Shown: in pieces, positions 1 through 8,607 of the stretch
How the letters are laid out: each line of letters starts with the position of its first letter
Position numbering within the stretch: position 1 is the first letter of the stretch
Assembly: GCA_963169165.1 (NCBI GenBank)
Contig: CAUJFL010000369.1
Coordinates: 1 to 37,231 of the forward strand
Reading direction: 5' to 3'
DNA: 37,231 bases
Origin: Myxococcota bacterium
Lineage (GTDB): Bacteria; Myxococcota_A; Polyangia; Polyangiales; Polyangiaceae
Notes under the pieces: model-generated
What the model was told of the DNA's origin: nothing
Seen by the model: the letters and a program-made list of their open reading frames with translations, nothing else
Databases searched by the model: none
Translations under genes and position numbers: made by a program

Positions 1-1617
1 TTGCTCCGCGCCATCGCCATCGCCACCGAGACGAGCGACGTCGTCGGCACCGTAGAGCTCGCGAGCGAGCCCCGCGGCCTCGTGCTCGCGTTCGTGCGGG
101 CGAGCGGCTACGCGGTCGCGCACGCGCCCACTCCACCCGCCCGCGGCCGCGCGATCGTCGTGCCGTGGGAGCACGTCAAAGAGCTCTCCGACGATGGCGA
201 GGCGCTCCGCGTCCACCTCGACTCGCCGACCGTTCCTCACCACCGCCTGATCCTTACACATCTAACGCGTGACCAGGGCCTCACCCACGAGTCGGTCGCG
301 CGCCGCCGCGGGCTCCGAGAGACCGGGGTCGCGGCCACGGCGGCCGTCGCGGTGGGGGCGCTGACGCTCGCGGGGTCTGCGCTCGGACCAGTGACCACCG
401 CGCTGTTCGCGGCGCTGACCACGTTCTCGGCGGTGACCGCGGCGGTGCTCGTGGGGCAGGGGGTCGCGCGCCGGGCGTTGCTCGGCGGCGACGCGGCGGC
501 CAACGAGCGTCGGTTGTTCGTCGCGCGTGCTCGGAGCTTTGTCAGGACCGAGCTGGTCGCGGCCGACGTCGCGCTCTCGCCACCGATAGACGCGCCGACG
601 TCCGCGCAGCCGCGTGCGCTTGCCGCCAGCGGCCCCGAACGAGAGCGCGGCGGGATGCCGGGCTGGCCCTTGCTGGCCGCGGGCGCGGCGGCGGCGGTGG
701 GCTTCGCGGCGCTCTTCGCGCTGCGCGGGCTCTCCAGCGGGCCGCCAAGCGCGCCGGCGCCCGCCGCGATCGCCCCCGAGCCGCGCGCGCAGGAGGTGCC
801 TGTCGTCGACGAGGCGCGCGACGCGTGCACCTGTCAGACCCCCTGGTCACCTGCTATCCCGCGCAAGGTCCCGAAGGTGTCGCTGCTCACGTCCGTCGCG
901 CGACGCTCTGGCGACGCGCGGCGCCCGTCGATGGTCGTGGAGGTCGCGGCGGTCAACAACGGGCAGGCGCCGCTGCGAGACGTGACCGGCGCGGTGACCT
1001 TCCTCGCGCCCGGCCCGCGCGCCGGGGAGCCGCCCCGGGTGACACGCGATCGGGGTGTATTCTATCCCGGTCCCCTCGCCGCGGGCGCCGCCATCAAGTG
1101 GCGCGTCGGCGCGCGTGGCACGACGTACCGCGTGGCGGTGCTCGGCGCAGACGCGCCGCTGGCCGACGACGAGCTCGCGCCGTCCGACGCGTTCGAGAAG
1201 CTGCTCGGCGCCCGGACACGCGCTGTGCGGGTGCACGGCGCGACGATGCTGGCGCGCGCCAGGGATCCGAGGGCGCAGCACGCGATCGAACGCCTCCGCG
1301 AGGACGCACGAGACGACGAGGCGCTGACGCTCGACGCGCTCGCGCGGGCGGTCGCGCCCGTGTTCGCGTGCGATCTCGAGCTGCGCGGCAAGCCCGCGAC
1401 CTGCGTGATGAACACCTCCGACGAGGCCATCACACCGCACCCCACGCTCATCGTGCGCGTTGGAAACGAACACGCGGTCGCGGCGCGCGTCTCGCTCACG
1501 GGGCCCGCCGTGCTGCCGCCGAGGACGGGCGCTCGCTACACGGGGGCGGAGGCCGTCGAGGCGGCGGCGATCGACGGCGCGACCACCGAGATCTCGCTCG
1601 AGGACGCGGCTCCGTGA
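1..1617 (+). CDS. Membrane-anchored protein of unknown function, possibly 5'-truncated
   Basis: I do not recognise this 538-residue protein. The frame is open from the first base of the window (TTG), so the true start may lie upstream. Residues about 110-160 form an Ala/Val/Gly-rich hydrophobic hairpin, probably two membrane segments. Another membrane segment lies at about 218-245, followed by a Pro/Ala-rich linker. Residues about 290-400 are rich in beta-prone stretches and contain phrases such as NNGQAPLRD, typical of extracytoplasmic beta-sandwich domains. Two further cysteines occur late in the protein (FACDLEL, ATCVMN). The stop overlaps the exonuclease III start by 4 nt (GTGA), so the two are probably co-translated. 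Function is not inferred; the coding call rests on the long open frame, the coupling and domain-like organisation. Confidence 0.72.
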   Translation: MLRAIAIATETSDVVGTVELASEPRGLVLAFVRASGYAVAHAPTPPARGRAIVVPWEHVKELSDDGEALRVHLDSPTVPHHRLILTHLTRDQGLTHESVARRRGLRETGVAATAAVAVGALTLAGSALGPVTTALFAALTTFSAVTAAVLVGQGVARRALLGGDAAANERRLFVARARSFVRTELVAADVALSPPIDAPTSAQPRALAASGPERERGGMPGWPLLAAGAAAAVGFAALFALRGLSSGPPSAPAPAAIAPEPRAQEVPVVDEARDACTCQTPWSPAIPRKVPKVSLLTSVARRSGDARRPSMVVEVAAVNNGQAPLRDVTGAVTFLAPGPRAGEPPRVTRDRGVFYPGPLAAGAAIKWRVGARGTTYRVAVLGADAPLADDELAPSDAFEKLLGARTRAVRVHGATMLARARDPRAQHAIERLREDARDDEALTLDALARAVAPVFACDLELRGKPATCVMNTSDEAITPHPTLIVRVGNEHAVAARVSLTGPAVLPPRTGARYTGAEAVEAAAIDGATTEISLEDAAP

Positions 1618-2375
1618 AGGTCGTCAGCTGGAACATCAACGGCATCAAGGCGCGCCACGACCGGCTGCTCGCCCTGCTCGATCGCGGGGCGCCCGACGTC
1701 GTCTGCCTGCAGGAGCTGAAATCCGAGGACGCGACCTTCCCGGGCGATGGCATCAGGGCGCGGGGCTACGAGCTCCACACGTACGGACAGAAGGCCTACA
1801 ACGGCGTGGCGCTGCTCTCGCGCGTGCCCGTGTCCGACGTCCGGCGCGGGCTCGAGGACGGCGTCGACGATCCGCAGGCGAGGCTCATCTCGGGGATCGT
1901 CGATGGCGTGCGTTTCGCGAGCCTCTATGCGCCCAACGGTGAGCGGGTCGGCTCGGACAAGTTCGCCTACAAGCTCCGGTTCTACGAGCGGCTGACGTCG
2001 TGGGCGCGCGCGCGGGTGGCCGACGGACCGCTCGTCGTCGGCGGGGACTACAACATCGCGCCGTCCGATCTCGACGTGCACGATCCCTTCGCGTGGGCAG
2101 GCGCCGCGCTCTGTACGGACGAGGAGCGCGCCGCGTTCACCACGCTCGCCAAGGTCGGCCTGCACGACGCCCTGCGCGCGCTCGAGCCGTCGCGCGTCGC
2201 GTTCACGTGGTGGGACTACCGCATGCTCGGCTTCCAGAAGAACCGCGGCCTCCGGATCGATCACTTCCTGGTGACGGCCGATGTCCGCGCGCGCCTCGTC
2301 TCGTTCGAGGTCGATCGCGCCGAGCGCAAGGGTCAACAGCCCAGCGACCACGCGCCGATCGTGCTCACCATCTGA
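1614..2375 (+). CDS. xthA: Exodeoxyribonuclease III (AP endonuclease)
   Basis: A 253-residue ExoIII/EEP-superfamily nuclease that cuts 5' of abasic sites and degrades the 3' strand of duplex DNA in base-excision repair. The conserved motifs appear in order: SWNINGIKAR at the N-terminus, CLQELK with the metal-binding Glu, GDYNIAPSDLD with the catalytic Asp/Asn, NRGLRID near residue 213, and the C-terminal SDHAP with the catalytic His. Length is close to the family norm (E. coli, 268). The GTG start at 1614 is chosen because it opens exactly at the conserved N-terminus (VKVVSWNING) and overlaps the upstream stop by 4 nt. The longer in-frame extension upstream is only antisense-like translation of the preceding gene. 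It is convergent with the sensor kinase gene, with 4 bases between them. Confidence 0.95.
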   Translation: MKVVSWNINGIKARHDRLLALLDRGAPDVVCLQELKSEDATFPGDGIRARGYELHTYGQKAYNGVALLSRVPVSDVRRGLEDGVDDPQARLISGIVDGVRFASLYAPNGERVGSDKFAYKLRFYERLTSWARARVADGPLVVGGDYNIAPSDLDVHDPFAWAGAALCTDEERAAFTTLAKVGLHDALRALEPSRVAFTWWDYRMLGFQKNRGLRIDHFLVTADVRARLVSFEVDRAERKGQQPSDHAPIVLTI

Positions 2376-2379
2376 CCGC

Positions 2380-3942
2380 TCACGCGGGCTCTCGGTGAGA
2401 GAGCGCCGCGTCGCTCGCCGGGGAGCCGAGCCTCGGCAAGCGCACCCTGAGGCGCGCGCCGCCGAGCGGGCTCGTGGACGCCTCGACCACGCCGCCGTGC
2501 TCGACGACGATCTTCTTCGCGATGGCGAGGCCGAGCCCGGTGCCATCCTCCTTGGTGGTGACGTAGGGATCGAAGACGCGCACGCGCGCCTCGCGCGGGA
2601 TCCCGGGACCGTCGTCGTCGACGTCGAGCGTGAACCCGTCGTCGTCCTCACGCAGCGAGACCGCGACGCGCCCGCCCTCGCCGTCGCGCCCGCGGATCGC
2701 TTGCACAGCGTTGCTCACGAGGTTCGCGAGCACGCGGCCGAGCATCTCAGGATCGAACGCGACGCGCGCGACCTCCGGCGTGATGTCCCACGAGATCGAG
2801 ACGCCGCGGCGCAGCTCGTCGGCCTCTGCGCCGTCCTCGAGGAGCTCACGGCGGGCGCGCGCGTCCCGGAGGTACGCGGCGAGGTCGCCGGGGCTGAGCT
2901 CGGCGCGGGGCAGCCTCGCGAAGCTCGAGAATTCGGTGACGAGGCGCCCGAGCGTGCCGACCTCTTCCTTGACGATCTCGACGGTGGTCTCGAGCAAGCG
3001 GGCGAACTGCGGCTCATCGCCGGGGTATCGTCGATGGCACTCCTCGACCGCGAGCACGATCGGCGTGAGCGGGTTCTTGATCTCGTGGGCCAGCCTCCGC
3101 GCCATCTCTTGCCACGAGCCCATCCGCTGCAAGAAATCGATGCGCGCGCGGCTGCCCTCGACCTCGCCGAGCATGCGGTTGAACGCGCGCGCGAGCGCGG
3201 TGAGCTCGTCGTCGCCGCGCTCCGCGACGCGCACCGAGAGATCGCCCACCGCCACGCGCCCCGTGGCCCGGCCGAGCTCGTCGAGGCGATCGGTCACGCG
3301 TCGCGCGGCGAGCCGCCCCAGGAAGAACGAGAGCACGACCGTGGCGAGCGCGACGACCGCGAACACCGTGACGACTACGCGATCGACGAGCGCGCGCTTG
3401 GCCTCTATCGCCTTGTACGACGTGACGAGCTCGGCCGCCCGGTCGACCTCGTCGAGGCGCGCGCGCGGCGCGGCAAAGGTCGCGACGAGGCGCGGCGCCT
3501 CCTCTCGTTCGGCGAGCGGTCGCTCGACGCGCAGGCTCCGCTCCTTCGCCTCGTCCAGCGGCCGCCCCCGGTCGCGGTACCCGATGCGGTCGCCCTGGCT
3601 CGTCAGCACCTCGACGCTGACGAGATCGGGATAGTGCCCGAACAGCGGCGCGAGCTCCTGCGCCACGCTCGGGCCGTGCGCGAGGATCGCGGCGGCCCGC
3701 AGGGGCTCGCGCTCGGCGATGGCGTCTGCGCGCGCGCGCATCGCGTCCTTCATCGAGCGCGCGAGATCGGCGTAGACGCCCAGCGAGCGCTCGAGCGCGA
3801 CGCCGACCTTCTGGTTGTAGAAGATGCCCGCCGTGTAGTCGACGGCCACCCGCGCGAGCAGGATGGACGCGACCAGCGGCAGCGACGCGACGAGCAAGAA
3901 CGACAGCACCAGCCTCCGCTGGGTGCGACCGGGCAGGCGCAT
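2380..3942 (-). CDS. NtrY-like membrane sensor histidine kinase
   Basis: A 520-residue sensor kinase. It has a membrane segment at about 10-31, an extracytoplasmic sensor region to about 185, a second membrane segment at about 186-208, and a HAMP-like linker at about 210-262 (DDELTALARAFNRM). The HisKA domain carries HEIKNPLTPI with phospho-acceptor His286, the arrangement seen in NtrY-type kinases. The ATPase domain is intact: N-box NLVSNAVQAI (Asn411), G1 DDDGPGIP (443-449) and G2 GTGLGLAIAK (467-476). There is no receiver domain and no adjacent response regulator, so the partner is encoded elsewhere. It lies 20 bases downstream of the polysaccharide-export lipoprotein gene and is the last gene of that minus-strand unit. 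A role in controlling export is possible but inferred only from position. Confidence 0.9.
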   Translation of the reverse strand: MRLPGRTQRRLVLSFLLVASLPLVASILLARVAVDYTAGIFYNQKVGVALERSLGVYADLARSMKDAMRARADAIAEREPLRAAAILAHGPSVAQELAPLFGHYPDLVSVEVLTSQGDRIGYRDRGRPLDEAKERSLRVERPLAEREEAPRLVATFAAPRARLDEVDRAAELVTSYKAIEAKRALVDRVVVTVFAVVALATVVLSFFLGRLAARRVTDRLDELGRATGRVAVGDLSVRVAERGDDELTALARAFNRMLGEVEGSRARIDFLQRMGSWQEMARRLAHEIKNPLTPIVLAVEECHRRYPGDEPQFARLLETTVEIVKEEVGTLGRLVTEFSSFARLPRAELSPGDLAAYLRDARARRELLEDGAEADELRRGVSISWDITPEVARVAFDPEMLGRVLANLVSNAVQAIRGRDGEGGRVAVSLREDDDGFTLDVDDDGPGIPREARVRVFDPYVTTKEDGTGLGLAIAKKIVVEHGGVVEASTSPLGGARLRVRLPRLGSPASDAALSHREPA

Positions 3943-3962
3943 CAGCGGAGCCTACCCGCAGG

Positions 3963-4559
3963 TCAGAAGGCGCGCTCGTTCGCGTAGATGTTGTCGCCCG
4001 CCTGCAGCGGCACGTCGGCCGCGCGCCCCTCGGCGATGTCCTCGTAGTTGAACGCCGCGCGCCTGCGCTCTCCCCTCGCGGTCGTGCGGATGATCAGCAC
4101 CGCCCCGCGGTCTGCCCCCGCAGCGAAGCCGCCGATCGCCGAGACGGCGCGCAGCAGCGTGAGCCCAGGCGTGAAGGGGATCTCTCCGGCCTTCGAGAAC
4201 GCGCCCGAGAACGTGATGCGCTTCGAGTTGAACTCCTTCACGGTCACCGTGACGAGCGGATCCTTCAAGATCTCGCGCGCGACGAAGAGATCGTGGAGCT
4301 TCTGCTGCAGCACGAGCGGCTCGAGCCCCGCCGCCTCGACCTTGCCGATCCAGGGGATCTGCACCGTGCCGTCGCCAGCGACGATGTACTCCTTCGGGAG
4401 CTTCTCCTCGCCGAAGACCGACATTTCGAACTTGTCGCCAGGGCCCAGCGTGAGCGTGTTGTCCGGCGGCGGGAGCCCCGCGCTGCGCACGCGCTTGGGC
4501 TTGCACGCGCCGACCGAGAGCGCCGCGACGAGCGCGACGGTGACGGCTGCGCGGTTCAT
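3963..4559 (-). CDS. Short OPX polysaccharide-export lipoprotein (Wza family)
   Basis: A 198-residue secreted lipoprotein. The signal peptide ends in a lipobox (SVGAC, Cys19). Residues about 33-115 fit the Poly_export domain (LGPGDKFEMSVFGEE..., GDGTVQIPWIGKVEAAG, PLVTVTVKE), followed by an SLBB-like segment at about 117-195 (FSGAFSKAGEIPF..., LLRAVSAIGGF). Classical Wza is about 380 residues and ends with an amphipathic helix that spans the outer membrane. This protein stops after the SLBB domain, so it lacks that helix. In Myxococcus xanthus such short OPX proteins (EpsY type) work with separate beta-barrel porins, and the next gene upstream (10-base gap) encodes a barrel. It is therefore probably the periplasmic half of a composite exporter. 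No polysaccharide synthesis gene is visible nearby. Confidence 0.9.
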   Translation of the reverse strand: MNRAAVTVALVAALSVGACKPKRVRSAGLPPPDNTLTLGPGDKFEMSVFGEEKLPKEYIVAGDGTVQIPWIGKVEAAGLEPLVLQQKLHDLFVAREILKDPLVTVTVKEFNSKRITFSGAFSKAGEIPFTPGLTLLRAVSAIGGFAAGADRGAVLIIRTTARGERRRAAFNYEDIAEGRAADVPLQAGDNIYANERAF

Positions 4560-4569
4560 GGCAGCCCGC

Positions 4570-5946
4570 TCAGAAGAGGTAGCGCGCGCCCAGCGTGGCC
4601 TGGATGCGGGTCCACTTCTGATCGTCGACCTCGTTGGGATCGGTCGCGTTCGTGCGGAGCTTCTTGTCGCTGACCATCTGCGTGTACTGCACGGCCGCGT
4701 TGATGCCGACGTGAGGCGTCACGCGGTACTCGAGGAAGCCAGCCGCATCGAGGGCGAGGTTGCTGTACGCGGTGTCGCGCGGCGCGCCGTTGTCGAAGAC
4801 GGTCGGGGGAAAGTGGATGCGCGACACGCCGGCCGTCGCGTTGGCCAGCACCTTGCCGTTGAAGAAATACGCCAGGCTCGCGTAGCCGCGATCGCGCTGA
4901 TAGAAGTTGCCGATGTAGCTCTGCGTCCAGTCGCGGACGTAACCGAGCACGAACGACGACGGGTAGTTGCCGGGCGTGTCGTTCTTGGGGGGCGCCGACA
5001 GGTAGAACCGCGCCTCGGCCTGCGCGATGAACGAGTCGAAGTCTTGCTGGCCGCCCTTGTCGTTGAAGAAGGTCGAAGCCCAGCCCGCCGCCGCGAGGAA
5101 GCCGAAGCCGCTCGTGACGAGACCGTTCACGCCGACCACCGTCGACACCGCGTCGCCGTCGGTCTGCGTCGTCGTGCCCGCGGTGTAGCGGAGCATCGTG
5201 TAGGTCGACTGTGAGAAGATCGACGTGCGCGGCAAGAAGCGCCACGTGCTGGTCGTCGCGAGCTGGTGATTGAAGCTGTTCAGCGGGCGGAAGCGCTCTG
5301 CCTCGAAGTAGGAGTAGGCGACGTCGTAGCCGAACTTCCAGGCAAAGAGCCCGCCCCCCGGCGCCCACTGAAGCGCGGCGCCCGCGGTCGGGACGGTGCG
5401 GTTGTACGTCGCCGAGGGATCGCCGAGCGACGACGGCTGAATCGACCGACCGAGCGCGGCGTGCACGTCGCCGCTCCAGCGACGCCCTGGGCTGATCGCG
5501 AGCTTGGAGGCCGCGGTGATGCCGACGTTTCGAAACTTGCTGGGATCGTCGCCCGCCGCGGTGTTGAACCCCTTCATGTACTCGAAGTAGGTCGCGGCCA
5601 GCGTCGCGGAGAAGACGTAGGTCGGCGGGATCGGCGTCTGGCGTGGCGTCACCGTCAAGAACGGTGACAAAGTGAACACGAACGCGTCGCTGACCGGCTC
5701 GGACGGCGTGGTCGAGCCCGAGCGCAAGAAGAGGTTCGAGTCGTAGCCCACGCTCGCCGCGACGCCAGGGCTGAGCTTGTAGCGGTCGGTGTCGTAGCCC
5801 TGCCCGCTCGTGTAGCGGCTGTCCCGCATCCAGGGCTGGCTGAACGGGGGCGTCGCGAGCCCCTTCATGTCCTGCGCGGCGGCCGTTCCCCCGGTGAGGA
5901 GGGCACCTAGCCCAAACAGCGCACAGTGCGTCGCTCGTCGATTCAT
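4570..5946 (-). CDS. Outer-membrane beta-barrel, probable partner of the OPX lipoprotein
   Basis: A 458-residue protein with a signal peptide (cleavage probably after TAAAQ, about residue 25) and many alternating amphipathic strands with aromatic girdles. The mature part contains the VGYDSNLFLR phrase common in myxobacterial exopolysaccharide-locus barrels, and it ends in GARYLF with a C-terminal Phe, the usual beta-signal for outer-membrane insertion. The OPX lipoprotein gene starts 10 bases downstream. In M. xanthus, pairs of this kind (EpsX/EpsY type) form the outer-membrane channel for polysaccharide. I infer the same job here from family style and gene adjacency. The substrate cannot be read from this locus. 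A general porin is the alternative. Confidence 0.82.
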   Translation of the reverse strand: MNRRATHCALFGLGALLTGGTAAAQDMKGLATPPFSQPWMRDSRYTSGQGYDTDRYKLSPGVAASVGYDSNLFLRSGSTTPSEPVSDAFVFTLSPFLTVTPRQTPIPPTYVFSATLAATYFEYMKGFNTAAGDDPSKFRNVGITAASKLAISPGRRWSGDVHAALGRSIQPSSLGDPSATYNRTVPTAGAALQWAPGGGLFAWKFGYDVAYSYFEAERFRPLNSFNHQLATTSTWRFLPRTSIFSQSTYTMLRYTAGTTTQTDGDAVSTVVGVNGLVTSGFGFLAAAGWASTFFNDKGGQQDFDSFIAQAEARFYLSAPPKNDTPGNYPSSFVLGYVRDWTQSYIGNFYQRDRGYASLAYFFNGKVLANATAGVSRIHFPPTVFDNGAPRDTAYSNLALDAAGFLEYRVTPHVGINAAVQYTQMVSDKKLRTNATDPNEVDDQKWTRIQATLGARYLF

Positions 5947-5976
5947 CGTATTTCGCCTGGCCTAAAAGATCTGGGC

Positions 5977-6567
5977 TCAGGTGGCCGGGCTCACCGGCGC
6001 CGGAGGCGGCACGATGACGGGCATGTACGGGGTGGTGGGGACGCCGGTGTAGTCGTCGGGGATGCCAGGATCGACGGTGGGCGTGACCGTCGTGTCTCCG
6101 ATCGTTCCCACGTCGGTGCCGACGCACTGGTTGGCCTCGGAGAACAAACGATCGGCGCGCTGCTTGAAGACACCGAGGATCACGAACTCGTGGCCCGAGA
6201 GATCGGTGTCGCGGCGCGCGATCGCGGCCTCGAGGCCCACCTTGCGCTCGCGCGCGGACCGCAGCGTGACGTCGAGCTGGTTGAGCTTGTCGTTGAGGCA
6301 GAGCGTCTTGACGACGTCGCGATCGGTGCGAGCCTTCTCGAGCATCCGCCGGACGGTGGTGGCGTTCATCTCGACGCGGCCGACCGCCTTGTCGCCTTCC
6401 TTGTTCATGTCCTCGAGCGACAGGGTCACCGGCTTGCGCAGCTCGGCGGAGGTGCCCCCGACGGCGGCTGCTGCGCCTTGCTGGGCGCGGGCCACGCCGA
6501 ACGTGAAGACGCCGAGGCACGCGACGGCGAGAGACGAGACGGCGACGATGCGAGCTCGAAGCTTCAT
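5977..6567 (-). CDS. Secreted protein of unknown function, first gene of the OPX/barrel unit
   Basis: A 196-residue protein. The ATG at 6567 is preferred over an in-frame start 33 bases upstream because it directly begins a signal peptide (MKLRARIVAVSSLAVACLG, cleavage near ARAQQ) and has a strong GGGAGG Shine-Dalgarno 8 bases before it. The mature part has a mostly helical, charged central region (about 50-145) with two cysteines (TLCLND, NQCVGT) that could form a disulfide. It ends in a Pro/Thr-rich tail of about 40 residues. I do not recognise the family. Its place at the head of a unit with a beta-barrel, an OPX lipoprotein and a sensor kinase suggests a periplasmic accessory of the export machine. 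That role is inference only. Confidence 0.8.
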   Translation of the reverse strand: MKLRARIVAVSSLAVACLGVFTFGVARAQQGAAAAVGGTSAELRKPVTLSLEDMNKEGDKAVGRVEMNATTVRRMLEKARTDRDVVKTLCLNDKLNQLDVTLRSARERKVGLEAAIARRDTDLSGHEFVILGVFKQRADRLFSEANQCVGTDVGTIGDTTVTPTVDPGIPDDYTGVPTTPYMPVIVPPPAPVSPAT

Positions 6568-6598
6568 GAAAGGACCCTCCCAGGGCAGAGGCGGGCGC

Positions 6599-6628
6599 AA
6601 TCTAGCTCGCAGTCGGCTCGGGTGTCAA
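6599..6628 (-). promoter_or_regulatory. Sigma70-like promoter of the OPX/barrel operon
   Basis: On the minus strand a perfect -35 TTGACA (6623-6628) is followed by an 18-base spacer and a -10 TAGATT (6599-6604, 4/6 matches to consensus). The predicted start of transcription is near 6590, about 25 bases before the ATG at 6567. It is the best sigma70-like match I noticed in the window and sits where a promoter for the four-gene unit is expected. Confidence 0.6.
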
Positions 6629-6739
6629 CGCAGCATCCCGTTGGGGGTTTGGCGGCGGTTTTCATGCGTCCGCGGGTCGGGTGCGGGGGCGCGACGCCAC
6701 ATTCATCGAGAGCCGCCACGAGAAAGTTGCGGCAGCGGT

Positions 6740-8131
6740 TCACTCGCTCACCACCGCGCGCAGACGTCCGTCGTGCAGGACCACGTCGAGCTGGTCCCCC
6801 TCGGCGGCGTCCGTGGCGCGCACGATCGCCCTCCCGTCGCGCCCGAGCACCACGGCGTACCCACGGGCCAGCACCGACAGCGGAGACAAGGCGTCGAGGC
6901 GCGACGCCAGCGCCGCGAGCGCCTGGCGACGGTCCGACACCAGGCGCGTCGGGGTCGCGTCCAGCCGCGCGCCGAGGGCGTCGAGGCCATGACGCTCGGA
7001 AGCGAGCCTGGCGGACATCGCGGCAGCGAGGCGGATCGTCGCGCCGTCGACCGCTCCTCGCTCGGACGCCAGCGCGGCGCGGGGGTGACGCTCGGCGAGG
7101 CGCGCCGAGAGCTGGAGCGAGGCCCGACGACGTGTCGACAGCGCGCCTCGCGTCTCCGACTCGAGCCTCGACGAGAGCTCGTCCACGAGCTGGCGAGCGT
7201 CGGCGAGCCTGGCGTGAGGGTCGCCCAGGCGTCGGCGGTTCTCGTCGGCGTGGGCCCAGCACTCGTCGAGGTATCCGCGCATCGCGCGCGTCAGCGCCTC
7301 GGTCGCGCGCCGCGCCTCGTCGCGCTGGCTGCGACGCTCGGGGACGACCAGCTCGGCGGCCTGGGACGGCGTCGCCGCGCGGACGTCGGCGGCGAGATCG
7401 GCCAGCGTGACGTCGATCTCGTGACCGACGGCCGACACGACGGGGACCCGCGCGCGCGCGATGCGCCGCACCACCCGCTCGTCCTGGAACGCCGCGAGAT
7501 CGTCGGTCGCGCCCCCGCCGCGGCCGACGATGATCACGTCGAGGTCGGGCACGCGCTCGAGCAGATCGATGGCGCGCTCGATCTCGCGCGGCGCGCTAGG
7601 GCCCTGCACGCTCGCGCGCGCGACGAGCAGCCGGGCTCCCCCTCGACGGAACGCGACCCGCGCGATGTCGTGCACGGCGGCCCCGGCGGGGCTCGTGACG
7701 ACGCCGATGACGCGGGGACGCGTCGGCAGCGGGCGCTTCCTCTCGGCGCGGAACAGCCCCTCGGCGGCGAGCTTCTGCTTCAGCGCCTCGAGCGCCTCGA
7801 GCAGCGCGCCACGCCCCCGCGGTCGCGCGACGTCGGCGGTCAGCTGGACACGCCCGCGCGGCACGAAGAACGAGGCGGAGCCGCGCACCTCGATCCGCGC
7901 GCCGTCGGTGACCTCGCGCGCGAAGCGCATGGCCGCGACGCGGTACATCACGCACTCGAGCAGCGCGTCCTCACGCTCGTCCTTCAGCGAGAAATACAGG
8001 TGCCCCGACGCGGCGAGCTTGGCCCCGGTCACCTCACCCTGCACCCACACGCGCGCGCCGGACGCCTCTATCGCGCGGCGGAGGCGGCGCGAGAGATCGG
8101 CGACCGACAGGACGTCGCCGCCGTCGGTCAC
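6740..8131 (-). CDS. xseA: Exodeoxyribonuclease VII large subunit
   Basis: A 463-residue XseA (E. coli, 456). It is the catalytic subunit of ExoVII, which degrades single-stranded DNA from both ends. The N-terminal OB-fold (about 8-105) begins with LSVADLSRRLRRAIE and contains VWVQGEVTGAK and GHLYFSLKDE. The catalytic domain (about 120-320) contains VIGVVTSPAGAAVHDI, the Gly-rich IIVGRGGGATDDLAAF and SAVGHEIDVTLADLAAD. The Arg/Ala-rich C-terminal half is the family coiled coil, ending in LARGYAVVL. The GTG start at 8131 overlaps the folA stop (GTGA). The small-subunit gene xseB, often next door, is not seen in this window. Confidence 0.95.
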   Translation of the reverse strand: MTDGGDVLSVADLSRRLRRAIEASGARVWVQGEVTGAKLAASGHLYFSLKDEREDALLECVMYRVAAMRFAREVTDGARIEVRGSASFFVPRGRVQLTADVARPRGRGALLEALEALKQKLAAEGLFRAERKRPLPTRPRVIGVVTSPAGAAVHDIARVAFRRGGARLLVARASVQGPSAPREIERAIDLLERVPDLDVIIVGRGGGATDDLAAFQDERVVRRIARARVPVVSAVGHEIDVTLADLAADVRAATPSQAAELVVPERRSQRDEARRATEALTRAMRGYLDECWAHADENRRRLGDPHARLADARQLVDELSSRLESETRGALSTRRRASLQLSARLAERHPRAALASERGAVDGATIRLAAAMSARLASERHGLDALGARLDATPTRLVSDRRQALAALASRLDALSPLSVLARGYAVVLGRDGRAIVRATDAAEGDQLDVVLHDGRLRAVVSE

Positions 8132-8607
8132 GTTCCCTCGCGGCGCAGCGTGACGAACGTGACGTCGGGCGTCTCTCCCTCGCGCCGCGAGACCTCGACG
8201 AAGCCCCGACGGTCGAGCTCGAAGAAGGTGTCGGCCTCGACGTCGCGGTCGATCTCGGTGAGCTCGACGCGCGTCGCGTGGGGCAGGGCGAGCCGGTAGA
8301 GCTCGGCGCCGCCGATGACGCACGGCTCGGGATCGGTGTCGCGGGCGCGGGCGATCGCCTCGTCGAGCGAGGCGCACACCGTCGCGCCGTCGAGCGAGAG
8401 CGCGCGGTCACGTGACACGACGAGGTTGCGTCGCTCCGGCAGGGGCTTCTTCACCTCGTCCCACGTGCGCCGCCCCATGATGACCGCGTGGCCGCGCGTG
8501 ACCGCGCGAAAGTGACGCAAGTCTTCGGGGATATGCCACGGCAGCCCCCCGTCCTTGCCGAGGGCGCCGCGACGCGCGAGCGCGAGCACCAGCGCGAGCG
8601 GCTTCAC
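8128..8607 (-). CDS. folA: Dihydrofolate reductase
   Basis: A 159-residue DHFR that reduces dihydrofolate to tetrahydrofolate with NADPH. Conserved features include [18 protein letters not shown] (substrate pocket with the acidic residue in PEDL), [13 protein letters not shown] (NADPH binding) and [12 protein letters not shown] (the Gly-Gly cofactor loop). The GTG start at 8607 overlaps the thyA stop by 4 nt, and its stop overlaps the xseA start by 4 nt. Linkage to thyA makes metabolic sense because thymidylate synthase converts its folate cofactor to dihydrofolate, which this enzyme recycles. The frame stays open far upstream on this strand, but that part is shadow translation. Confidence 0.95.
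   Translation of the reverse strand: MKPLALVLALARRGALGKDGGLPWHIPEDLRHFRAVTRGHAVIMGRRTWDEVKKPLPERRNLVVSRDRALSLDGATVCASLDEAIARARDTDPEPCVIGGAELYRLALPHATRVELTEIDRDVEADTFFELDRRGFVEVSRREGETPDVTFVTLRREGT

Noticed and set aside
2281-3987. A 568-codon plus-strand frame opposite the sensor kinase
   Set aside because: It is an antisense shadow of the kinase, with Arg/Ala/Glu-rich nonsense composition and no domain signature.
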